The notes: generated by a model not told the origin, from the letters alone. 64,000 nt of DNA from Halichoerus grypus (GCF_964656455.1 NC_135715.1:73793414-73857413); one strand, 5' to 3'. Numbered from the stretch's first letter, positions 1-12,119 are shown. Numbers and translations: made by a program.

Positions 1-980
1 ATTCCTTATGCTATTCAGTGTAAAAAACAAGAAAGAAAAGAAAAAAATGGAATTTTTGCAAGGAATGATCACAGACCAAGGATAATCAAGCCAGGGTAAG
101 TAACTACCTAGTAAAATGTGTCCAAACAATTTATGGATGAGGACGAAACAGCTTTATGATGAGCTCTGGTCATTACAAATATATTACAGACCATTCACCT
201 CCTAAGCAGTTCAGGTGATGTTCAATTTACATTCCTCTATACTGTGCTGAGAGAAATGACTGAATTTAATCTCACGAAACACCTAATTTTGTTCTACAGA
301 GCATTTTAAAAGGTCAATGATAATAAAGTTGTCCCCAGTAATATGCCCTTCTATCTTAGTTATCCACAACTATCCAAGTCAATAGGAGATAAATAAAACT
401 CTGCGACACGAAAACGTTTAACCTGAGAACAGGTTGTGTCCAAATGACTCACTGTTAATCTGCCAATGTTATCCTAATCTGATTGTACTAGGCTTTACTA
501 TTTTGGTCCTTGCCATCCCCCTACAGCTTCCGAATTCTAGTTTTCCAGAAAGGAGAAGCTGTTCCAGAGAGCTGTTGCCCTGCTGCGCTTTCCAGGGCTA
601 CCCTGTTAACCAGACTCAAATTCTAAATTCCTCCCTCCCCAGGAGATCATGTCATCAGTAAGAGTTCTTAACTATTCACATATAAAGTTCTATTTACAAG
701 ATTGTTAGGCATTTTAGAAGCTGTAGCCGCCATTAGCTTCAGAGAAACAGATCTCATCAGAATGTCTAATATGAATGTTTTTAGCTAGAATCGTCTGACA
801 ACATGGTAGAACAGCAGTCTTGTGTTTCCCCTCCTTGGCCTCTCAGGTTGGATACCTGTGCTCCAATTCCCAATGCTGGAACAGTCCTACGTCTTTGAAA
901 TCAGAGCCGGTAGGGACACACTTAGCTGGCCCCACAATTCAATTCAATGTATGAGTGAGTTCTTTTGTAGAAGGTAAAAC
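1..980. other. Unassigned AT-rich sequence
   Basis: No gene, RNA or repeat family recognised. The open frame at 434-661 has no ATG and no recognisable composition. Confidence 0.5.
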
Positions 981-984
981 AAAA

Positions 985-1200
985 ACACTAAGTAATAAGA
1001 CAAGGTCTTGGCCTCCAGAAAGCTTTATCTGGTGGGAAAGAGTAAATAAATACAAAAAATATGAAACAAGTCTCAGAAGGGATATTGCTATGAATAAAAC
1101 AGAAATAATTGCAGCTAACTGACATTCACTGGTCACCTAGGTGTATCACAGTCTCAGCCAGGTTCACTTTCATGTATTTAATAATTAATAAAACCACATT
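985..1200. mobile_element. Degenerate L2-like then MIR-like fragment
   Basis: The text around 995-1100 (a run resembling 'gacaaggtcttggcctcc' followed by TAAATAAATAC) resembles antisense L2. Positions 1110-1200 (TCACCTAGGTGTATCACAGT, then CATGTATTTAATAATTAAT) resemble the MIR core. Both are strongly diverged. Confidence 0.35.
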
Positions 1201-2054
1201 AATTATGAGTGCAAATGAAAAATTCTCCCCATTTTGAGTAATCTGTTCATTAAAAAGTACTTATCCCAGACCTTAATACAAGGGTCATAAAACAGTATTT
1301 TCTTCCCCTTAACTTAACGAACAGTGTAACTACCTAGTAAAATACAAGGAATGAACGATCAATTCCTGATACGACTTTTGCAGGGATCCACAGCTGGTCC
1401 ACACCTCTGGGCTAATAATGGTCAAAGACTCGAACAGCCCAGATAAAGATCTGGGTCCTGTCAACCACTCATCGATCCATTCAAACACTTACTATCCCAC
1501 TACGCATAAGAAATACAACCATGAGTCAGACAAAGGTAAGCCTATATATGGAAAGACACCTCACCGCAAGTTCAAAAGTGCTAAAGTGGCCAGAGATACA
1601 GGCAACATGCAGTGAGAGAAAAGGTTAGTAGCACCTGCAATAAACAGGAAAAGACTTCAAATCTGCATGGGGCTCAAAGTGACACCAAGAGACTGATTTC
1701 TATCTTCTGAGATGCACAGAGTATACAAAGTTAATATAAAGATAAATGCTGTATCATCACTTAAATATTAGGACATCATGGGGAAGTCAGATCAGGAGCA
1801 GCAGATCCAGAGCTTGCTCATTAAATGAAAAGCGTGTATCTGCCTGCCTGTCTCCAGGGAAGCTACGAGAAACTCATGGGCAAGCGTTAGAAAGGGTCGA
1901 GATCCACCGCCCCCAGGCAGCACAGAGCTCTCCTCCACCCTCCCTCTCCCTGTACCCACCTGCCTGAACACTGTTCAGGGAGAGGGAAGCCGTGAGTTTG
2001 GAACTCCACTCATTAAGAAACAGTATTTGAAATATGGCTTTCTTTATATTCAGT
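1201..2054. other. Unassigned sequence
   Basis: Nothing recognised. A CT-rich run near 1930-1965 is the only compositional feature. Confidence 0.4.
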
Positions 2055-2070
2055 TAAAGCCTACATCTTT

Positions 2071-2286
2071 TTTTTTTTTTTTTTTTTTTACGGATTTTTT
2101 TATTTATTTATTTGACAGAGAGAGACACAGCGAGAGAGGGATCACAAGCAGGGGGAGTGGGAGAGGGAGAAGCAGGCTTCCCGCTGAGCAGGGAGCCCAA
2201 TGCGGGATGCGGGGCTCGATCCCCGCACTGGGATCATGACCCGAGCCGAAGGCAGACACTTAACGACCGAGCCACCCAGGCGCCCC
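2071..2286 (-). mobile_element. Can-SINE (tRNA-derived), full length
   Basis: Antisense copy: poly-T and TTTATTTATTTA tail on the left, CT/GA-rich linker, then the tRNA-like head ending GAGCCACCCAGGCGCCCC. It is flanked by a perfect 16-bp duplication, TAAAGCCTACATCTTT, at 2055-2070 and 2287-2302. The close match to other copies and the intact duplication indicate a fairly young insertion. Confidence 0.95.
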
Positions 2287-2302
2287 TAAAGCCTACATCT
2301 TT

Positions 2303-2915
2303 ATAACTGCAAACCAACGCTCTGTTCTGCCCACTGAAACCAAGCAGAATCTACCACACCCTCAGCTCTGCAAACATCCAAGTATCTGAAGGCAGAGTTC
2401 AATGTTCCTGTCCCTCCAGCCTTTCCCAGGTGCTCTCTGGCCTGTCCTTCAGGAGGTGCAGTGCTCAGAACGACACATACCAGATGTGGCCTGAGGGAAG
2501 CAGCACGCCCTGCCCATCGACGCCACCAGCCTGCCAGTTTGTTCTACTGGTTCTCTCTTCTGGACGCTGCCGCCACGCTGGGCACACTCCTCCTTAGGAA
2601 AACTCCTCTCTGCCCCGCCACTCTGGAATAGGATCCCCAGGCTGCCCTTCTGCAGGGCGGCCTCCACCGTTTCTCCCAAGCTGCAATCATGCCCTGAGCC
2701 CTCCACTCCTGAGTTTCTCTGCACCTGCCACTCCCTGCTCACTGGCCCTCCCAGTGAGCGGACTTGGGTCACTTCCACTACAAAGCATTGTTCAGCTTCC
2801 CCGTAGCATCCATTTTCCCCTTCTCTGTGCCCACCAACCAAAGGGGCAGTACTGAATGCCACAGCGCGGTAGGCTCTCAAGCCCAAATTGAGCTCCCACC
2901 GACATCCCCCCACTT
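2303..2915. other. Unassigned GC-moderate sequence
   Basis: No family recognised. A minus-strand open frame of about 150 codons crosses 2449-2913, but its composition is unremarkable and no domain is visible. Confidence 0.35.
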
Positions 2916-2919
2916 ACTT

Positions 2920-3060
2920 AGACACTCCAACATTCCAGGCAGGTTATTTAAGCCTACATTTCCTAAACTACAAAAAATGAGACTGTGGGAGTTACGTGAG
3001 CTAATCTGCGGGACACTCCAGGCCTTGCACGTGATAAGCAACAAACAGCACCAATCACTG
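2920..3060 (-). mobile_element. MIR fragment
   Basis: Text resembling the antisense MIR core (GGTTATTTAAGCCTACATTT, then TACAAAAAATGAGACTG) corresponds to the usual 'ttaacctctctgagcctcagtttcctcatctgtaaaatg'. Strongly diverged. Confidence 0.5.
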
Positions 3061-3589
3061 CTGTTACTACTTACTACTTCTCCACCACCACCATTAATTA
3101 CAACCTGTTCCCCTCCACATGGTCACATCCACCAGGACTGGGAGGGTCACCTGCATCTTTATACCCCCAGGGCTTCGCAGAGAATCAGGTTCACAACATC
3201 CTCTTGAGCAATGTTTGGTCCAGAAGAAAACAAATAGTGAACGGATACATGAGCACACAAGAACCTAAAACCAAGATGATCGAAGACGTTCAGATTTAGT
3301 TCTATTCTTAAATTTGCCTAGTTATTCATTATCACAAGAATGCACTGAGCTGCTAAGAGATCAAAGAATTTAGAGGTTGAGATGTTCAGAAATTCACATT
3401 AAACGGAATCCGTTTTCAGAGGAAAAATGGATTACCTAGTTGTATGGTGCTTTTGCCTACTGCAAATGTTGAGGTTTTTGGTTTGTTTGTTTGATGTTGT
3501 TAATGTTCATGGCAGAGGTCTGGCCCTGGGCAGCCAGCCACCTGTGAGCCCTAACACTTTTGACCCCTACCTCCACTCTTCACTATGAA

Positions 3590-3685
3590 AATTTTTTTCA
3601 TTTTCATTTTTAAATTCCTAGTACCCAGCTCAGTGCTTGGCACACAGTCCACGCTCAAAAAACATCTGCCAAATAAGTGAATTTT
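3590..3685 (+). mobile_element. L2 3' end fragment
   Basis: TACCCAGCTCAGTGCTTGGC then ACACAGTCCACGCTCAAAAA matches the L2 tail (cagcgcctagcacagtgcctggcacatagtaggcgctcaataaa). Confidence 0.65.
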
Positions 3686-3689
3686 CTTG

Positions 3690-4885
3690 AATGCTTAGGT
3701 TAAAAAAAAAAAATCACAATGCCTCTTCCTGACCTACTTCGACCCAGAAAGTTGGACTTGCCTTGTGTCCAGTGACCTTGTATTGGCCCCATGGGCACCA
3801 CTTTATGTGCTGTGCTTCACCCAAGCAAAGAGCAGGAGAATTTGGGTCAACAGAGCACTCGTTTCAATTCAGCCAAATGGTTAATGAGCTTTTGTGCAAG
3901 GGGCATAAAGAGATAAATAACTTGCTCAAGATAAAATAAGGCTTCCAGCTTGAGGAAAGACTGCTGACTACGACAAAGTGTTTTAAACGCTGTTTAGCAA
4001 CATTATGGAACAATCTACAACCATTAAATACAAATGTGGAGCGGTACCAATTGGCACCATCAGGCAGTTTCTTTCACGGCACTCAGAGACAGCCTGAGAG
4101 CGCAGGAAAGAAAGGAGAAGGCAGGACAGATGCAGGAGACAGAGGGACAGGGGTCTCAGTGGGGGAGTGAGCTGACCAACAGGAAAGGTGGGAAAACAGG
4201 GCGAGGCCAAGGGGTCCCTGAAGATCTGCTCCAGAATTTTGCAGACAACAAGAGATGCAACACACTCGCCCATTAAGACATCCCAGAATCCCAGAATTTT
4301 TTAAACTTCCTTTCTTAAAAGTGGGACACTGTGTCCTTGGCTGATGTTCTGGCACTTTTCCTGTTGCTTGTGACCCCACAAAGATGACAACCCAATGACT
4401 GTGGGGAGGCCCCTGAACATAATAGCTTAAAAGTTGAAAGAGATCCAATTCAAGTGAAAGATTTTCTTGCCTAAACGACGTTATATTTTTCTCTGCTTTA
4501 ATTACTGAATCCTGTAATTGGAATTCATCACTGATTCAAAGAGATGCTAAAAATAGTCTGTTTCAGAATGTAGAATGAGAAGCATCATGTAATTTTGCTA
4601 CTAAATGGACTTTTATTTTTTTCATAGCTCAGTAACTTACTCTTGAAATAGATTTCCTCTTTTTATTAACCAAAAATGTAAAACACTTCAGATACACATT
4701 AAACATTAATTTTCAATACTAATTACGCTTTGTAAGTTTATAAGTGAAATCTCAAGACATATACTAACCTTGCTTAAAAACAGTTCCTTGACCCTTTCCC
4801 TATAATCATGACCTTCATGAAACACCTCTGACTGAAGAGTGCAATCTCATTTACATGTGAGAAATGAATTAAAACAAAGCCTGTT
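3690..4885. other. Unassigned sequence
   Basis: A short A-run at about 3700 is followed by unique-looking AT-rich DNA. No repeat or coding signal is clear. Open frames at 3983-4448 on both strands overlap each other and show no domain. Confidence 0.4.
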
Positions 4886-4889
4886 ATCC

Positions 4890-5250
4890 CACAGGTTCTC
4901 CACTGCACATGGCAATTTGAACCCACTGCGCCATTTACAAAGGGCTTTCTCACATGAATCATCTCATTTAATCTCCACAACCATCCTGATACAAACAGGA
5001 AAGGCAGGAATGTTTTGTTTTTTTTTTTTTTTAAAGATTTTATTTATTTATTCATTAGAGACAGAGAGAGAGAAGCAGAGGGAGAAGCAGGCTCCCAAGG
5101 AGCAGGGAGCCCGATGCGGGACTCGATCCCAGGACCCTGAGATCATGACCTGAGCCGAAGGCAGACGCTTAACCATCTGAGCCACCCAGGCGCCCAAGGC
5201 AGGAATGTTTTAATTATCTTACAAATTAGGAAGCTAGCTCAAAGACTGAA
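4890..5250 (+). mobile_element. MIR, split by a Can-SINE
   Basis: The left part (CATGAATCATCTCATTTAAT, then CTCCACAACCATCCTGAT) and the right part (TTACAAATTAGGAAGCTAGC) are consecutive parts of the MIR core once the SINE and one copy of its duplication are removed. Confidence 0.7.
5017..5195 (-). mobile_element. Can-SINE inserted in a MIR
   Basis: Antisense SINE with TTTATTTATTCATTAG tail and head ending GAGCCACCCAGGCGCC. A perfect 16-bp duplication, AAGGCAGGAATGTTTT, lies at 5001-5016 and 5196-5211. Confidence 0.95.
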
Positions 5251-5780
5251 CCGGCCCATGAAGGTGGGGAAGACACTCACCTCCATCCTCCTCACCTTCA
5301 GTCCCACCTTGTATTCCAAACTCAGCTCCTTCAAGGACATGCTCTGTGGCCTCAACCTGGTTTCCTGGACCGTCCCCCCCAAGTCCAGCAGATTCACCCC
5401 TTCCCCCCAACTCCAACAGAGCTCACATCTGCTTCCCATTGTGGTTTGCCCTGGGATGCCCATGCTCTGTCTTCTCAACTCAATTAGAAGCCCTGTGAGG
5501 GTAAAAACTGAATCTCCTATTTTTTTTTTTTTTTAAGATTTTATTTGACAGAGAGAGACACAGTGAGAGAGGGAACATAAGTAGGGGGAGTGGGAGAGGG
5601 AGAAGCAGGCTTCCCGCCGAGCAGGGAGCCCGATGTGGGGCTCGATCCCAGGACCCTGGGATCATGACCTGAGCCGAAGGCAGACACTTAAGGATTGAGC
5701 CACCCAGGCGCCCCTGAATCTCCTATTTCTTAATGTCTAGAATCATGTACATAACAGGGAGACACTGAATTCTTTTTTAT
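5250..5780 (+). mobile_element. L2, split by a Can-SINE
   Basis: Diverged L2 body followed by the 3' region: GAAGCCCTGTGAGGGTAAAA on the left of the SINE joins TTAATGTCTAGAATCATGTA then CATAACAGGGA on the right. This matches L2 'gagctccatgagggcagggact...cctagaacagtgcctggcacatag'. Confidence 0.65.
5523..5713 (-). mobile_element. Can-SINE inserted in an L2
   Basis: Antisense SINE with head ending GCCACCCAGGCGCCC. A perfect 15-bp duplication, CTGAATCTCCTATTT, lies at 5508-5522 and 5714-5728. Confidence 0.95.
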
Positions 5781-5784
5781 GATG

Positions 5785-7220
5785 CCACCTATCAAGGAAC
5801 CGTGGAGTAGACAAATGTCTCTCTTTTCCTAACTTTTCAACGATGGCCTTGCTCTTCCCTTTGGCTCCACCTTCCCAGCTGCAACTCAGTAAGAAATTCC
5901 TGGAAGCCATTCCTGGGCCATCATAAATAAATAAAAAAATAAAAAGAGGTTTTCTTAACAATGATTAAAGTTGCTTTACTCTTTAACTGGTCTGAGTCTC
6001 TCCTGTTCTCCTGTATCTATAAACTGTCCCTGGTTTCTGACTGCATGTTGGCTGGTGAGCACCTGTGAACCTGACTCACTTGTCACCTGTGTTTTTATTT
6101 CCTTGATTCCGATATTCACCTGCTTTCTGTTGGTGCCAGGCCTCTAACTTCCAGCCCCACCTCAGCTCTGCTGACCCTGCAAACCCATCCTCACATCAAC
6201 CACAGTCCAATGCTACCAAGGACCCCACCCAGGCCCCTACCCAGGGACCTGCTGGCCTGCCGTGAGTGGTCAAGAGAGGGATGGTGCCTTATTTTTAATC
6301 TTTAGCTTCTCCCTGGAGTTCTGCATTTCCGTAGCGATTTCAAGAGGAAGACAAATGTACCGCAAGTACCAGTGTCAGCTGCTCTCGGCGCCCCATGACT
6401 CTGTATCCTTCCGCTTCAAACGCACACGAAACATTAGGACAACTTAGTACCTTACAGTCAGCAATCAACATCCTGTTGGAAACCAAACACATCAAAACCA
6501 AATCAGGGTTACCATTCGGTTTCATGAAATATGCTGAACCTTAAATCTGGACAAAGAGAATTGTTACAAAAACGCACAGAAGTACTTAGGAAATCTGTGC
6601 GTTATCAGATGGAAACAGCAGATGTAAGCGCTGCATTGCAGAGGCCTCTTTTTTTTTCATTACCATGACGATTTTTACATATTCCAAAATCAAAATCTAT
6701 TTCAAAGCTAGCTATGTAATACTAAACCTGACATAAAGATTTCATGTGCCATTCAACAAGTACCTTCAGTTACTTGTTTTCCCCCTTGAGGATAAATTAT
6801 ACTACCAGCCAGTATAACAAATGGGTCCATAAACTTCCACCCCCAGGGGATCCTGTGTGTTCAAAGAAGACTGACTAACACAGCAGTAACATTTTATGGC
6901 ACATCTACACTCAATCCCCTTGAGCCTCTACTCAAACCCTAATGTTCACTATATCTAAATCACGGAGCTGAATGGCTCACTACCAGACTACAAGAATACC
7001 ACAGTTTGTGACAGAAGACAAACACAAGGGAAAAAAACCATCACCACCCAGAAATGAATATAAAACTTCAGTCACTTAGAAAGTAACTTACTGCCACTGA
7101 AAATATTTCTAGCATTAAGTTCTGTCTGCTCTTAATTAAAGTAGTAATCATTTAATTAGTGGCATCCAATATGATCTTGGAGAAAATGTTTTCTGAGGAC
7201 CAATGGCTGCATGATAAAGG
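5785..7220. other. Unassigned sequence
   Basis: Mostly AT-rich, apparently single-copy sequence. No coding exon or repeat family recognised. Confidence 0.4.
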
Positions 7221-7224
7221 GGAG

Positions 7225-7365
7225 AGACCAGAGATGTGAGCATCGGAGACTGGGACTCCATGCCTGGATCTACCACCAGAAGCTGTGGACTCTGGGGAAG
7301 TTATTACTGTCTGGGCCTCAGTTTCCCCATCTGAAAATAAGGCCAACAGAAACGCCCCCCCTTTA
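7225..7365 (-). mobile_element. MIR fragment
   Basis: GACTGGGACTCCATGCCTGG and GGGCCTCAGTTTCCCCATCT are the antisense MIR core (ctgcctgggttcaaatcc...gcctcagtttcctcatctg). Confidence 0.8.
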
Positions 7366-8660
7366 GAGTGTAAACATGAGGGAAGGATGAGCCATGTTGT
7401 CAAAGAACACAGCAAGGAGGCAGAGATGTTTAATTAACGGCAGCTACTACAGAAAGCTAAACTCACACTTGTTGGGCACCTGTCACGCACCTGTCATCAA
7501 ACAAGGAGGCGGAAGCACCCCTGTCACAACTGGGCAGTGTCACTTAGGCCGCTATGGCAAAGGGGAAATGGAAACACCACGGCATTTGTGAATGCGGAGG
7601 ACATGCCGCTTTCTCATTCTCCTCACGTGACTGTAGTTAACACCCACCTGTCTGCAAAGGACAAAGCGGATGCTTGTGGCAAGTGGCCAACCTACAGAAT
7701 GTGCCCCACCCAGCTCATTTGATTTCTCCAAGTAGAGACGATGGCCAATTTACCCACTGAAAGAAAGGGCATGGAAATGTGGATATTCCAAACAGGAGGT
7801 ATTTTGATACTTGAAATCCCGATGTTTATTTCACTTAACAAAAGCTCCTTTACTTTTGTAGTTTGGGGTTAAGTTTGAATTCTGCCTGAAATGCTCGCTG
7901 AATCTGTCAACCCTGAAGTCATGAAGATGCCAAGATCCAGATTCTGTTCTGTTCTCTCCACCACCCACCATAATCCCGAATAGTTGACATCACCCTTCTC
8001 TCCAAATCGAGAAAAGCCCACTCTCCCAAAGACAGACCTCAAGTCTAAAGAGCCTTTCAGCACACGGGTCCTGATAAGTGACTGACTCCACATATACAGT
8101 AAACTGAGAGAATTCAAGTGGCCACAACCTATTCAGGGATTGTCAGCTGACTTGAAATCAAAATGCACTCCAGCAAGTTTCATATCCAATTTTATCTTCT
8201 CCCTTCACAACCACAGAGATAAATGAAATTCCATGGAAATTTACTAAAATAAATACTACATAATCCAGATACCAAAGATGTATAATGGATCAATTTTCCT
8301 GTGTTACAAATACAATGAGATTAAATACTATTTTTTATCAATCTCAATGCTTAAAATAAATGGCCCCTAAATCTTCCTTACGAAGTGGCCAAAATCCACT
8401 GAAGGCAAGGTAATGAGTTACCGAACCTAAAAATACGGAACCTAAAAACCTAAACTAACAAAATCATGCCATTTCAATATATTATGGCCCTCCCTTACTA
8501 CATAACACACAACCTCAAGAATTTTCAACCTAAAAGACCTGCATATTGTCTCTACCCTGCCACCAAAAAAGCCATTACCACCACTACACAGCACCTTCCT
8601 GCAACGATTAAGGAAAGGAAGGAAGACAGAAGTGGGGAGGTGGGAAGAGATTTGCAGAGG
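7366..8660. other. Unassigned sequence
   Basis: No repeat family or coding exon recognised in this interval. Confidence 0.4.
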
Positions 8661-8667
8661 AGAAACT

Positions 8668-8755
8668 GACAAGATTCGCTGGGTGGCCCCGCTTCTTCGC
8701 GGACGTCGGAAGTAATGCAGAGCGTATGCTCTGCTCCTTTTCCGCTGATGACTTG
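8668..8755. promoter_or_regulatory. Small intronic CpG cluster with CRE/ETS-like sites and a hairpin
   Basis: Eight CpGs fall in about 80 bp, surrounded by CpG-poor DNA. The cluster contains a palindromic GACGTC (8702-8707) running into CGGAAGT (8707-8713), which resemble CRE and ETS sites. Next comes a perfect 7-bp inverted repeat, GCAGAGC-GTAT-GCTCTGC (8717-8734). A regulatory role is inference from these motifs only. Confidence 0.25.
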
Positions 8756-8979
8756 AACACAAGGAGATTAAATTCATGCAAAAAAGCACTGAAAACATCT
8801 GGCCTCCAATACTAACCACCCAACAAAACAAAAAATATCCCAGCTCCAGTAAACACTGTGCGATTTCTTATTTAAAACACCTTTTTTGGTCAGGATTTGT
8901 ATTATGAATTCTCTGCTGGGCTGAAATGTTAACCAGGACTGTACCACACAAGGGCATTTAGAAAGGAAAAGATGAGAAG

Positions 8980-9235
8980 CATGCTAGCTGACATTTACTG
9001 AGCCTGCAAGACCAAGCCAGGCACGTTGCTCAAGTGCTCTACGTGCTTATGTCTTTCACTTGATCCTCATTAACAACCCTCTGAGGAAGGTGCTAGCATG
9101 ATCCCCATTTTACAGATGAGGAAACTAGGCAACAGAGAGATTGGCCCACGGTCACACAATACATAATGCGGTTGAGATTCCAACTTAAAAAGTCTCTGCT
9201 TCCAGAGATGATGCTTTTTAACCACTGTCCACCTC
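8980..9235 (+). mobile_element. MIR, nearly full length
   Basis: Long match to the MIR core in order: ACATTTACTGAGCCTGCAAG, GATCCTCATTAACAACCCTC, CCCCATTTTACAGATGAGGA, then GGTCACACAATACATAATG. This is one of the best preserved MIRs here. Confidence 0.9.
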
Positions 9236-9419
9236 CTTTCATTTGAAATTAAGAATGTCACTGTAAAGAAAACTCAGGAAATAGAAAGCTATCAAATTTC
9301 CATCCCACTCACCTTACTGTGCATTCCACTATTAAAGGTAAATTTCAAAATCTCTCTTTCCAGCAATCCTATGTAAGCCATTCAAGCTCTGGGAAGTCTA
9401 CTATGGACTTCTACATTCA

Positions 9420-9590
9420 GTACATCACTTAATCCTTAAAGCCTGAAGAGGAGGGCAGAGATAGGTATTATAAACCCCACTTAACAAATGAGTACCTTTC
9501 AGAGAGTAGGTAAAACTGAACATTACCACAAGCTTCTAAGTGGCAAAGGTAAGGTTGAACTCCCAGGCCATTTATAGTAGACGATGCCTT
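9420..9590 (+). mobile_element. MIR fragment (diverged)
   Basis: CATCACTTAATCCTTAAAGC, then ATAGGTATTATAAACCCCAC and AGCTTCTAAGTGGCAAAGGT follow MIR order. Diverged. Confidence 0.6.
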
Positions 9591-9959
9591 CTTTGGTCTA
9601 AATGAATTGAATCCCGTGGGATAACTGTAACTTCCATTCTATAACATTACAGAGATGGCTCGCCCCAGGACTTACGAAGGAAGCATCCTTCCTGAAGGAT
9701 CCTGCTGGGCTCTAGATGGTGCCTGCCAGGGGCCCAGGGGGTTAACAGCTACTCTAACAGGAGCAACAGGAGAGTTGTCTGAACAAAGGCAATGCTCCCA
9801 TTGAGAGAGGATGTGGAAGAAGGAGCTGCCCCCCAAATACATAACTGGCTCTAATTCTCTAGGGCAATGATCCACAAAGTGCAGGGCACCAATGGACAGG
9901 GGGGAATGGAAACACAAAATGACTGAATAGGGAGAGAGAAAGGAAATGAAGCTTTACTC

Positions 9960-10412
9960 ATAGTTAACATATGTAAGACATCAGGTCTTCCTGTGGACAA
10001 CAGGTCACCAGTCAGGTGTCATACCAGGTATTACAGGGGCCAAGGGCAGGCTGCCCCAGGATGGGCCACTTTGGCATCAACATTATTTTGACTTAAAAGT
10101 AACCAAAACCTAGCAGATGGGGGGAAAGCTCTCTGCCTCCCCCTCAACTGCCTAAATTTACTTTGGAAAGGAGAGCCTGTACCAGGAAGAGAGCTACTAA
10201 CAGAGACTCCCCTTTACCTAAGAAACTGAGCTGCATAATAGGGAAACCTTTGTTTTTCCAAACAGCTCCTCTCACCTTCCTGCTAATGGCCTTCCTCCCC
10301 TTTGTATCCTCAGGTGCTACCCCTCTCCTTAGCTCATGTAAGCTTCACATTCCCTCACTGTCTTTGCAATTTTATGTTTGTGTGGATTCCCCTTCTGTAT
10401 GCTATTGGATTT
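9960..10412 (+). mobile_element. Degenerate LTR-like element
   Basis: Text such as CCCCAGGATGGGCCACTTTG, CTGCCTCCCCCTCAACTGCC and GGGAAACCTTTGTTTTTCCA resembles endogenous retroviral LTR sequence, but I cannot name the family and the ends are not visible. It is cut on the right by a Can-SINE. Confidence 0.35.
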
Positions 10413-10603
10413 TATTTTATTTTTTTTAGATTTTATTTATTTATTCATGAGAGACAGAGACAGAGAGAGAGAGAGAGAGAGGCAGAGGGAGAAGCAGGCT
10501 CCCGGAGGAACAGGGAGCCCAATGCAGGTCTGGATCCCAGGACCCTGGGATCACGACCCGAGCAGAAGGCAGACGCTTAACCATCTGAGCCACCCAGGCG
10601 CCC
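10413..10603 (-). mobile_element. Can-SINE
   Basis: Antisense SINE with TTTATTTATTTATTCATGAG tail, a (GA)n stretch and head ending GCCACCCAGGCGCCCC. No clear target-site duplication found. Confidence 0.9.
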
Positions 10604-11448
10604 CAGGCTTGATGTTCTGCAGGGTGTCAGTCTACAGGGGTCTGGGCAAGTGGAATTACAAACCATTTTAACCAGTTTCAATGAAACTAATTCTCACAAA
10701 ATGGAAGAGGAGTGTTAAAAAAAGAGATTCCTGGAACAACAAAAGGATTAAATCTTGATAATACAAGAATAAGCTAACAAGAAAATGGCAAAGTTGATAT
10801 TTGTCCTCTTGTCACTAGACGTGTTAAATACAATCATAATCGAAAGAGATCTACAAGAAATTAAATTTTTTTTCAGTCATCAAAGCAATGAACTGAAATA
10901 CACGTATATCCACTATCAACAGTATCAGGTGAATACAAAATTTTAAAAATTTCAAGAATCTTATAATGTTTAATGTCTTAAAATGTGAAAAAAAGTTCAA
11001 TAAAGTAGTATATATTTATAATTTGTAAGATGTACATATATTGGGCTTTTGTGCTCATTTTCTTATTATGAAATACATAATCAAAAGGTTTTTAAGACCA
11101 CTGCTTAAGGAAACAAAATGCCTAAGAATCAGAAATTAATAAAGAAGCTATTGATGCTTCATTAGTAAAATGTTATACATATCTATAGCTAAGAAAAAAA
11201 ATTAGTAAAACAAATTTCCATAACAATGAGTATAAGCTGAAAAAAGCTATAAAACCACAAGTTTCAAAAGAAAAGAAAAGAAAAAAAGAAACCCATTAAA
11301 AAAAAAGCTCATAACAGAAAGAAAATGAATCAAAGTAAATACCAGATATTCACAAGGCCTTCCAAAGAGACTGGTGATCCACAACTGTTTTCATCCCTAG
11401 CAGAGTTACAAGAGGAATAAATAAGGGTAAGAAAATACCAGCTGAACT
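10604..11448. other. Unassigned AT-rich sequence
   Basis: Strongly AT-rich with several A-runs (for example near 11268-11300). No repeat family recognised. Confidence 0.4.
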
Positions 11449-11462
11449 GTTAACCAACTTTT

Positions 11463-11654
11463 TTTTTTTTTATATTTGAGAGAGAGAGAGAGAGCATGTA
11501 CGCAAGCGCACGAGTGGAGGGGAGGGACAGAGGGAGAGGGAGAAGCAGATTCCCCACTGAGCAGAGAGCCCTACATAGGGCTCTATCTCAGCACCCTGGG
11601 ATCATGACCGGAGCCAAAGGCAGATGCTTAACTGACTGAGCCACCCAGGTGCTG
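11463..11654 (-). mobile_element. Can-SINE, older
   Basis: Antisense SINE with a diverged body and head ending GAGCCACCCAGGTGCT. A perfect 14-bp duplication, GTTAACCAACTTTT, lies at 11449-11462 and 11655-11668. Confidence 0.92.
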
Positions 11655-11908
11655 GTTAACCAACTTTTAATGTCTACATGTGAGCCAGAGTGTTGGGTTA
11701 GAATCTCAAGGAGCCCAAAACACATGGAAGTCCACACTCACCTGCCAACTCTTTCACTTGGGTCTTTACCAAATACATATAGACAGTGCACATAGAGATA
11801 GAACACAAGAGTTGAGAGACTCCCTATCACAGGCTCCTTATCTCCCTGGATGCAGAGCAGCTGGAAGAAAAGACAGCTGAGAAAGTTCCTCTAAAAAACA
11901 GTAGGGCA

Positions 11909-12099
11909 GGGGTGCCTGGTTGGCTCAGCTGGTTAAGTGTCTGACTCTTGGTTTCAGCTCAGGTCATGATCTCAGGGTCGTAAGATCAAACCCCATATGG
12001 GGCTCCATACTGGGCATGAAGCCTGCTTTGGATTCTCTCTCTCCCTGTCCCTCTGCTATCTCTTGCTCGCTCTCTATTAAAGAAAAAAAAAAAAAAGTT
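11909..12099 (+). mobile_element. Can-SINE, older subfamily
   Basis: Head GGGGTGCCTGGTTGGCTCAG, body with 'gggctccatactgggcatga', and an A-rich tail. A 16-bp duplication, AAAAAACAGTAGGGCA, lies at 11893-11908 and 12101-12116. The 'gtgtctgactcttggtttcagctcagg' text marks an older subfamily than the CTTCGGCTCAGG copies. Confidence 0.92.
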
Positions 12100-12119
12100 A
12101 AAAAAACAGTAGGGCAAAG

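Noticed and set aside
2449..2913. A 154-codon minus-strand open frame
   Set aside because: No domain, no splice-site or promoter context, and composition like its surroundings.
8442..8831. A 129-codon minus-strand open frame across the CpG cluster
   Set aside because: No domain recognised and no clear acceptor/donor pair; kept only as a possible regulatory patch.
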